In this document: positions 1 to 4,810 of the stretch, piece by piece
Numbering within the stretch: the first letter of the stretch is position 1
Layout: each line of letters begins with the position of its first letter
Origin: Flavobacterium sp.
GTDB lineage: Bacteria; Bacteroidota; Bacteroidia; Flavobacteriales; Flavobacteriaceae
NCBI GenBank assembly: GCA_003449615.1
Contig: DMHA01000160.1
Coordinates: forward strand, 1 to 8,566
Direction of reading: 5' to 3'
Length of the DNA: 8,566 nt
The notes under the pieces: model-generated
What the model saw: only the letters and a program-made list of their open reading frames with translations
Told to the model about the DNA's origin: nothing
Databases searched by the model: none
Translations under genes and position numbers: made by a program

Positions 1-1541
1 CGTTCTGGATTGTCTTTTATCATTTTCCAAGGCTCTTCGTCGGCCAAATATTTATTTCCCAATCGTGCTACATTCATCAATTCGCCCAAAGCCTCACGAA
101 ATCTATATCGTTCTATCGAACTCGAAATGACAGCAGGAAAGGCTTTTAATTCCGTTAAAACCTCATTGTCATAATCAGTGAAGTTGGGAGTTCCCACTTC
201 GGGAGCCTGTTCCGATTTATCGGAAGTTAGTGGGCTTGGGCTTGGAACAATTCCTTCGTAATATTTATTGGTCAAAACCACCACTCGATTAATGAAATTC
301 CCAAAAACTGCCACCAATTCATTATTATTTCTCGCCTGAAAATCTTTCCAAGTAAAATCATTATCCTTTGTTTCTGGTGCATTCGACGTCAAAGCATAAC
401 GCAAAACATCTTGATGATTTGGAAAATCTACCAAATATTCGTGCAACCAAACCGCCCAGTTTTTAGACGTAGATAATTTATTTCCTTCCAAATTCAAGAA
501 CTCGTTGGCAGGAACATTATCTGGTAGAATATAACTTCCTTCGGCCTTTAATACCACTGGAAAAATGATGCAATGAAAAACAATATTGTCTTTTCCTATG
601 AAATGTACTAATTTAGTATCCTTGTCTTTCCAATACGGTTCCCAATCTTTTCCTTCGCGTAAAGCCCATTCTTTTGATGAAGAAATGTAGCCAATGGGTG
701 CATCGAACCACACATATAGTTTTTTTCCAGTTCCTGCCCATTTCTCTCCTTTGGGGAGATTAAGAGGGGCTGGAACGTCAATTCCCCAGTCGAGGTCGCG
801 AGTTACGGCACGAGGTTCTAGTCCGCCATCAATCCAAGATTTTACTTGTCCGTAAACATTGGGTTTCCAATCGTTTTTGTGTCCAACCAGAATCCATTCT
901 TTCAGGAAATCTTCATATCGATTTAATGGTAAAAACCAGTGTTTCGTCGATTTCAAAATAGGCGTTTCTCCTGTAATGGTCGATTTTGGGTTGATTAAAT
1001 CGGTAGCGTTCAAGGTCGAACCACATTTTTCACATTGGTCGCCATAAGCTTCTTCGTTGCCACATTTTGGGCAAGTTCCCACTACAAAACGGTCTGCCAA
1101 AAATTGGTCGGCTTTTGTATCATACAATTGCTCGGTCACTTCTTCGATAAAATCGCCTTTCTCATTCAAGGTTCTGAAAAACTCCGAAGCCGTATCGTGA
1201 TGAATCTTAGCCGAAGTTCTGGAATAATTGTCAAAAGAAATTCCAAAATCTGAGAATGATTTCCGAATAATTCCATCGTATTTGTCGATTACTTCCTGAG
1301 GCGTTATGCCTTCTTTTTTGGCTTTCATCGAAATCGCCACGCCGTGTTCATCGCTTCCGCAAACGAACAAAACATCTCTTCCTTGCAGTCTTAAATATCT
1401 GGAATAAATATCCGCTGGAACATAAACGCCTGCTAAATGCCCGATGTGAATAGGGCCGTTTGTATAAGGCAAGGCTGCCGTAATGGTATATCTTTTAGCT
1501 CCGCTCAGTTCGGCAGTGCCTCGGGTTGGATTCTGTAACAT
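1..1541 (-). CDS. metG: Methionyl-tRNA synthetase, N-terminal ~513 residues (3' end beyond window)
   Basis: Cytoplasmic class I aminoacyl-tRNA synthetase that charges tRNA-Met for initiation and elongation. The minus-strand frame from ATG at 1541 is open to the window edge without a stop. The HIGH signature is at residues 32-35 ([11 protein letters not shown]). A zinc knuckle has CPKC at 157-160 and CEKC at 170-173. The KMSKS loop is present as KLSTS at 355-359, followed by [18 protein letters not shown] follows at about 275, and the start of the helical anticodon-binding domain ([16 protein letters not shown]) is also present. Flavobacterial MetG is usually just under 700 residues, so roughly a quarter, including the expected C-terminal tRNA-binding domain, lies outside. 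Three segments (residues 6-15, 258-271 and 434-452) look like additions relative to remembered Flavobacterium homologues; each is described separately. The start is fixed by lack of another ATG, GTG or TTG before the conserved KRYTIT. A Bacteroidota-type promoter lies just upstream. Identification is secure. Confidence 0.97.
   Translation of the reverse strand, partial: MLQNPTRGTAELSGAKRYTITAALPYTNGPIHIGHLAGVYVPADIYSRYLRLQGRDVLFVCGSDEHGVAISMKAKKEGITPQEVIDKYDGIIRKSFSDFGISFDNYSRTSAKIHHDTASEFFRTLNEKGDFIEEVTEQLYDTKADQFLADRFVVGTCPKCGNEEAYGDQCEKCGSTLNATDLINPKSTITGETPILKSTKHWFLPLNRYEDFLKEWILVGHKNDWKPNVYGQVKSWIDGGLEPRAVTRDLDWGIDVPAPLNLPKGEKWAGTGKKLYVWFDAPIGYISSSKEWALREGKDWEPYWKDKDTKLVHFIGKDNIVFHCIIFPVVLKAEGSYILPDNVPANEFLNLEGNKLSTSKNWAVWLHEYLVDFPNHQDVLRYALTSNAPETKDNDFTWKDFQARNNNELVAVFGNFINRVVVLTNKYYEGIVPSPSPLTSDKSEQAPEVGTPNFTDYDNEVLTELKAFPAVISSSIERYRFREALGELMNVARLGNKYLADEEPWKMIKDNPE
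186..242 (-). repeat. Palindrome-containing in-frame insert in metG (residues ~434-452)
   Basis: This stretch encodes a Pro/Ser-rich, low-conservation segment ([19 protein letters not shown]) between the conserved KYYEGIVP and the acidic helix leading to [11 protein letters not shown]. Remembered Flavobacterium MetG sequences have only a few residues here. The DNA carries a perfect 7-bp inverted repeat (TTCCGAT at 210-216, ATCGGAA at 219-225, 2-nt spacer). An outer 6-bp arm pair, CCCACT at 193-198 and AGTGGG at 229-234, gives a cruciform-like layout typical of mobile palindromic repeats rather than selected coding sequence. The insert preserves the frame. Its boundaries are inferred from memory of homologues, not from an alignment. 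Confidence 0.6.
729..770 (-). repeat. Flavobacterial CTCC-TTT-GGAG-type repeat inserted in frame in metG (residues ~258-271)
   Basis: Between GIDVP and [11 protein letters not shown] the protein reads [14 protein letters not shown], where remembered Flavobacterium homologues have about five residues (like VEGAE). The DNA core at 743-773 contains TCTCTCC-TTT-GGGGAGA (7-bp stem with one G-T mismatch, 743-749 and 753-759), then AGGGGCTGG. It resembles the intergenic element at 8515-8546 of this window (CCCCTCC-TTT-GGAGGGG followed by CTGGGGGAGG). The shared layout suggests a member of the same dispersed family that landed in a surface loop of the catalytic domain without shifting the frame. The net gain is about nine residues. 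Confidence 0.65.
1497..1526 (-). repeat. Probable N-terminal in-frame repeat insert in metG (residues 6-15)
   Basis: The protein begins [26 protein letters not shown], while remembered flavobacterial MetG proteins run directly from a short MxQNP-like start into KRYTIT. The ten extra residues are encoded by DNA containing CCGCTCAGTTCGGCAGTGCC (1501-1520), a phrase resembling dispersed repeats in Bacteroidota genomes. It is noticeably more GC-rich than the flanking DNA. I see no strong inverted repeat in it, so the call is weaker than for the other two inserts. Confidence 0.45.
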
Positions 1542-1560
1542 AATTCGGTTTGATTTCCTG

Positions 1561-1590
1561 CAAAAATAAGATATTTTATGGTAGGGACAA
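1561..1590 (-). promoter_or_regulatory. Putative metG promoter, Bacteroidota type
   Basis: On the minus strand TATTTTTG (complement of 1561-1568) matches the TAnnTTTG -7 element. A TTG (complement of 1588-1590) lies 19 nt upstream, where the -33 element belongs. Transcription would start near 1555, giving a leader of roughly 13 nt. The -33 TTG falls inside the right-hand arm, in minus-strand reading, of the palindrome at 1585-1604. The match is good but rests on sequence alone. Confidence 0.55.
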
Positions 1591-1604
1591 GTCTTGACTT
1601 GTCC
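1585..1604. repeat. Perfect 9-bp palindrome upstream of metG
   Basis: GGACAAGTC (1585-1593) and GACTTGTCC (1596-1604) are exact reverse complements separated by TT. No U-tract follows on either strand, so it is not a standard terminator. The form (GTAGGGACAAGTC...) resembles short dispersed palindromic repeats seen in many bacterial genomes. Its position puts one arm into the putative metG promoter. Confidence 0.7.
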
Positions 1605-1820
1605 GTATTTGCGAAAAGAATTTGTGTTTTTCAGGATCTATTTCCGCTATTACTTTCTTTCAAAATAATATTAGTTTCTACTGGGTTTTGTGTGAAAACA
1701 AACCTGAGGTAAATTTAAACCAAATAGTATTGCGGTTGAAATTATGAATAGATTGTCATAGAAAATACATTTTGCAAATAGAAACTTTGTAAACTATGTA
1801 AAAGTGAATCTTTCTAAAAT

Positions 1821-1850
1821 TAAATCTATGTTGCTACACTAAATCTATGT
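1821..1850. repeat. Pair of direct 11-mers (TAAATCTATGT)
   Basis: TAAATCTATGT occurs at 1821-1831 and again at 1840-1850, a 19-nt period. Similar words lie nearby (CTATGT near 1794-1799; CATAGAAAATACA near 1757). The second copy runs into TGTGGTTAAAAACCCACA (1848-1865), an imperfect inverted repeat with one extra C. On the minus strand these read as ACATAGATTT-rich sequence, which I associate with dispersed non-coding repeats of flavobacteria. No function can be assigned. Confidence 0.4.
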
Positions 1851-1951
1851 GGTTAAAAACCCACAACATTTCCAGTATAACCCAAATATATGATAGACTT
1901 TATTAAAAATTTGTATCAGTTGTGCACCAATCCTAATTTCCCTATTTTGAG

Positions 1952-2419
1952 TTAGGGAGCTATTTCTTTCACTTTGTCATAAACCAGATTGCTTTCAAAA
2001 CCACGGCGGAGCATATAATCACAAAATTTTTTTCTTTTTTTTAATACATTTTTTTCAGTAATTGTTTCCCAATGCCTTTCGGATAAGGTATTGAAAGTAT
2101 TGAGGTATTCCTCATTTGTAATTTCCTTGAGCGCAGTATTGATAAGGGTTTGAGATATATTTCTAAATTTTAATTCATTGATAATCCGGATTTTTCCCCA
2201 ATGCTTGATGCGATGTTTTCCTCTGGCAAAACTGCAAGCAAAACGTTCTTCATTCAGAAAATTATTATGAATAAGATTCACCACTATCCCATCAATTTCT
2301 TCTGAATTCATTTTCATACTTCGCAATTTAGTGATCACTTCATCGTGACAACGCTCTTGATAAGCACAAAAAAATTCTATTTTTTGAGTAGCTTCTTTTA
2401 TGGAAAACACCTCTTTCAT
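1952..2419 (-). CDS. recX: Regulatory protein RecX
   Basis: RecX binds RecA filaments and modulates, usually inhibits, their activity in recombination and the SOS response. The 155-residue product is close to the usual length (E. coli RecX is 166) and mostly helical, as expected for three tandem three-helix repeats. The family hallmark is clear at residues 54-89: FLNEERFACSFARGKHR, then HWGKIRIINELKFRNIS, matching the typical F(I/L)(D/N)(D/E)ERFA...K...WG..RI..EL...GI pattern. A second, weaker repeat ends with FCDYMLRRGFESNLVYDKV. The ATG at 2417-2419 gives a normal N-terminus. No Shine-Dalgarno sequence is present. It lies 97 bases downstream of bioB on the same strand with no clear terminator between, so co-transcription from the bioB promoter is possible. 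There is no recA in the window. A 6-bp hairpin overlaps the stop codon. Confidence 0.9.
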   Translation of the reverse strand: MKEVFSIKEATQKIEFFCAYQERCHDEVITKLRSMKMNSEEIDGIVVNLIHNNFLNEERFACSFARGKHRIKHWGKIRIINELKFRNISQTLINTALKEITNEEYLNTFNTLSERHWETITEKNVLKKRKKFCDYMLRRGFESNLVYDKVKEIAP

Positions 2420-2516
2420 GAAGCAAAAGTTTTAAAAATTTTGTTTCCAAACTTTAAATTCAACTTATATGTTTCCTGCTGTTAATTTTCATTTTCAAAA
2501 GAAAAATAAACGAAAA

Positions 2517-3599
2517 TTATTTTTTCACAGTAGCTTTTAGGTTTCTTTCGATAGTGTGTCCGGGGCGTGTCCATTTTGGTTTTTCGCCAAGAGGTGCAAA
2601 TTTTGAATCTACGGCTTCTACAGTTTCGCGTTGGTGTACTTTTGCAAAAGGAGCTTGGTTTTTCAATCCTAATAACTCGAACATTTTCATATCCTCGTTC
2701 AAATCATTATTTGGGGTGGTAAGCAATTTATCCCCTGAAAAAATAGAATTAGCTCCAGCAAAAAAGCACATGGCCTGACCTTCTCTGCTCCAATTTATTC
2801 TGCCTGCCGAGAGGCGTACTTGCGTTTCGGGCATTACAATTCGGGTAGTGGCTACCATTCGAATCATTTCCCAAATTTCTACTGGTTTTTCTTCTTCGAG
2901 TGGTGTTCCTTCCACAGGAACTAAGGCGTTTATTGGCACTGATTCTGGCTGAGGATCTAAAGTGGAAAGGGCAACCAACATTCCAGCACGGTCTTCGATA
3001 CTTTCACCCATTCCTATAATTCCTCCGCTACAAACGGTAATATTGGTTTTACGAACATTATTGATGGTTTGCAAACGGTCTTCAAAAGCACGGGTCGAAA
3101 TCACCTCTTTGTAATAGTCTTCGGAGGTGTCGATATTGTGGTTGTAGGCATACAAACCCGCTTCGGCCAATCGTTGTGCTTGATTTTCGGTAATCATTCC
3201 AAGGGTGCAACACACTTCCATATCCATTTTGTTGATGGTGCGAACCATTTCTAAAACTTGATCAAATTCGGCTCCATCTTTCACGTTTCGCCAAGCTGCT
3301 CCCATACAAACTCTCGAAGAGCCGCCTTCTTTAGCTTTAACCGCTTGAACTTTTACATCCTCGACGGTCATCAATGGATTGGTTTCAATATTAGTGTGAT
3401 ACCTTTTAGCTTGAGGACAATAGCCACAATCCTCAGAGCAACCTCCTGTTTTTAGGGATATTAAAGTTGATATTTGAACAACATTCGGGTCGTGATGTTC
3501 TCTATGAATAGTGGCTGCTTCATAGAGCAACTCCATTAGGGGTTTATTATAAATGTCAATTATTTCTTCTTTGGTCCAGTTGTGTCTTATTGTGTTCAT
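2517..3599 (-). CDS. bioB: Biotin synthase
   Basis: Radical-SAM enzyme that inserts sulfur into dethiobiotin to form biotin, the last step of biotin synthesis. The 360-residue protein is full length and slightly longer than E. coli BioB (346). The radical-SAM 4Fe-4S ligands are C54, C58 and C61 in GGCSEDCGYC. The auxiliary 2Fe-2S ligands correspond to C98 (SRVCMG), C130 (MEVCCTLG) and C190 (ITVCSGG), with R262 in VRLSAGR as the unusual arginine ligand. Other conserved stretches are YNHNIDTS, GMGES, NALVPVEGTPL and AMCFFAGANSIFSGDKLLTT. All key residues are present, so the enzyme should be active. The ATG at 3597-3599 follows a strong Bacteroidota-type promoter. The other biotin genes (bioF, bioA, bioD) are not in the window, so bioB stands apart from them here. 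recX follows after 97 bases. Confidence 0.98.
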   Translation of the reverse strand: MNTIRHNWTKEEIIDIYNKPLMELLYEAATIHREHHDPNVVQISTLISLKTGGCSEDCGYCPQAKRYHTNIETNPLMTVEDVKVQAVKAKEGGSSRVCMGAAWRNVKDGAEFDQVLEMVRTINKMDMEVCCTLGMITENQAQRLAEAGLYAYNHNIDTSEDYYKEVISTRAFEDRLQTINNVRKTNITVCSGGIIGMGESIEDRAGMLVALSTLDPQPESVPINALVPVEGTPLEEEKPVEIWEMIRMVATTRIVMPETQVRLSAGRINWSREGQAMCFFAGANSIFSGDKLLTTPNNDLNEDMKMFELLGLKNQAPFAKVHQRETVEAVDSKFAPLGEKPKWTRPGHTIERNLKATVKK

Positions 3600-3619
3600 C
3601 GAGTTTTTATTTGAAGTTT

Positions 3620-3651
3620 CAAAAGTAGGTAATTTGTTCTAATGAAGCAAA
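3620..3651 (-). promoter_or_regulatory. bioB promoter, Bacteroidota consensus
   Basis: On the minus strand TACTTTTG (complement of 3620-3627) exactly fits TAnnTTTG, and TTTG (complement of 3648-3651) exactly fits the -33 element, with a 20-nt spacer. The expected start is near 3614, leaving a leader of about 15 nt before ATG. This is the best promoter match in the window. I see no BirA-like inverted repeat over it. Confidence 0.65.
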
Positions 3652-3759
3652 GTTGTAGTTGTCAAAAAGGTTGGATTTGGATAAATAATCAAGCAGAAAA
3701 AGTGCTTTTGGATGGATTAAAATTATTTTAAAAAAGCATTGCAACCAAACAACTATTTT

Positions 3760-4689
3760 TTAAAGGCTTTTAATATAAATCAGAGAAGATTTTTTATCAA
3801 TTTCTAATTGGTCTTTGAGCAAGGCAATCGAATCAAATTTTTGTTCAGAGCGAAGGTGTTTGAGAATAGAAACCCTTATTTCCTGACCATATAAATCGGT
3901 ATCAAAGTCGAAATAATGAATTTCGATAGTTAAATTTTCTCCCACCACGGTTGGATTAAATCCAATATTCATCATTCCGAAAACGGGTTTTTGGTTGAAA
4001 ATGCTTTTTACTACATAAACTCCATTTCGAGGGATAAGTTTAAAATTTTCAGCAATAGTCAAATTGGCTGTAGGAAATCCTAATGTTCTACCTAATTGTT
4101 TTCCTTTAGTTACAGTTCCTGTCAAGAAATATTTGTAGCCTAGATATTCATTGGCCATAGCCATATTTCCTTCTATCAATGCTTTTCGGATTTTGGTCGA
4201 ACTTATCGAAACTTCTTCTATTTCTTGAACGGAAATTTGTTCCACCTCAAATTTATATTTTTTGCCAAAAATGATTAAATCATCAATATTTGCCGTTCGG
4301 TTTTTGCCAAAACGGTGGTCGTAACCAATAATAATTTTTTGAATTTGGAATCGATCGACAAGGACGGTTTTAACAAATTCCTCGGCAGTCAGTTTTGAGA
4401 AGGCTTCATCAAAAGGATGTATTACAAGATTTTGAATACCTAAGTTTTCCAATAAATCTATTTTTTCGCCAATCGTGTTGAGTAATTTTACGTCTGATTG
4501 TCCTTGTAAAATCATTCTGGGATGCGGAAAAAAAGTAAGCACCAAACTTTCTGTTGCATCATTTTGGGTATTTTGAGTTACTTTTTCTAAGATTTTTCGA
4601 TGGCCAAGATGCACCCCATCAAAAGTACCTAAAGTGAGAATCGTTTTTTTGGCACAGACGAAATCATTTATAGAATTGAAAATCTTCAA
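3760..4689 (-). CDS. ribF: Bifunctional riboflavin kinase / FAD synthetase, TTG start
   Basis: Converts riboflavin to FMN and then to FAD in the cytoplasm. Both modules are present in the usual 309 residues. The N-terminal nucleotidyltransferase domain carries GTFDGVHLGH (21-30, with the HxGH motif), FFPHPR (53-58), GYDHRFGKNR (122-131) and ISSTKIR (162-168). The C-terminal riboflavin kinase domain has GRTLGFPTANL (200-210), NGVY (222-225), MNIGFNPT (240-247) and IEIHYFDFDTDLYG (255-268), where E256 is the probable catalytic base. The start codon is TTG at 4687-4689: an in-frame stop lies five codons upstream, the next ATG is codon 59, and the N-terminus MKIFNSINDF matches remembered flavobacterial homologues. 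No Shine-Dalgarno sequence precedes it. It is separated from the upstream protease gene by a terminator and has its own -7 element, so it is probably transcribed independently. Confidence 0.97.
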   Translation of the reverse strand: MKIFNSINDFVCAKKTILTLGTFDGVHLGHRKILEKVTQNTQNDATESLVLTFFPHPRMILQGQSDVKLLNTIGEKIDLLENLGIQNLVIHPFDEAFSKLTAEEFVKTVLVDRFQIQKIIIGYDHRFGKNRTANIDDLIIFGKKYKFEVEQISVQEIEEVSISSTKIRKALIEGNMAMANEYLGYKYFLTGTVTKGKQLGRTLGFPTANLTIAENFKLIPRNGVYVVKSIFNQKPVFGMMNIGFNPTVVGENLTIEIHYFDFDTDLYGQEIRVSILKHLRSEQKFDSIALLKDQLEIDKKSSLIYIKSL

Positions 4690-4712
4690 GGCAATTATTT
4701 TTTAGAATGTTG

Positions 4713-4720
4713 CAAATTTA
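4713..4720 (-). promoter_or_regulatory. Putative ribF -7 promoter element
   Basis: The minus strand reads TAAATTTG, a full match to TAnnTTTG, about 23 nt before the TTG start codon and downstream of the protease terminator. No good TTTG or TTG lies 19-21 nt further upstream; that position is occupied by the palindrome at 4735-4750. The call therefore rests on the -7 half only. Confidence 0.4.
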
Positions 4721-4734
4721 TACAATTAATCAGA

Positions 4735-4750
4735 CCTTTCCGCCGAAAGG
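4735..4750. repeat. Short GC-rich palindrome between ribF and the protease gene
   Basis: CCTTTC (4735-4740) and GAAAGG (4745-4750) pair with a CGCC loop and are followed by CAGG. In minus-strand reading it lies immediately after the terminator U-tract. The GC-rich block in very AT-rich DNA, of the CCTGCCTTTCGGC type, resembles a dispersed palindromic repeat. No T-run follows it, so it is not itself a standard terminator. Confidence 0.45.
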
Positions 4751-4755
4751 CAGGT

Positions 4756-4787
4756 AAAAAAAGAGGATTGAAATGTATCAACCCTCT
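4756..4787 (-). terminator. Rho-independent terminator after the M43 protease gene
   Basis: In minus-strand RNA, AGAGGGUUGA (from 4787-4778) pairs with UCAAUCCUCU (4771-4762) as a 10-bp stem with one G-U pair and a 6-nt loop. It runs directly into a U-run (the A-run at 4756-4762 on the plus strand). It starts about 23 nt past the protease stop codon, where a terminator is expected, and separates the gene from ribF. Confidence 0.85.
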
Positions 4788-4810
4788 CTAAATTATATTG
4801 TAAAGCAAAA

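Larger units (their letters stand above)
1542..1951. other. Intergenic region between recX and metG, no credible gene
   Basis: This 410-base spacer is the longest gene-free stretch. It has frequent stops in all frames and no recognisable protein similarity. From the metG side it contains the putative metG promoter (1561-1590), a perfect palindrome (1585-1604), a plain AT-rich stretch, and a zone with repeated CATAGATTT-like words (1780-1862). At its edge a 6-bp hairpin (TCCCTA 1939-1944, TAGGGA 1953-1958) overlaps the recX stop codon. That hairpin has no U-tract and is only a weak terminator candidate. The region reads like a mix of regulatory DNA and decayed repeat material. Confidence 0.6.

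Noticed and set aside
859..1253. Two plus-strand open frames (859-1047 and 1035-1253) opposite metG
   Set aside because: They lie fully antisense to conserved MetG coding sequence including the zinc knuckle, and their translations resemble no known family.
2470..2516. AT-only hairpin after bioB (AATTTTC...GAAAATT)
   Set aside because: Low-stability stem with a long loop and no U-run; not convincing as a terminator.
3726..3770. Possible ribF terminator (AAAAGC at the stop codon pairing with GCTTTT, then T-rich minus-strand sequence)
   Set aside because: The stem is only about 6 bp with a loop over 20 nt, so it is too weak to call.
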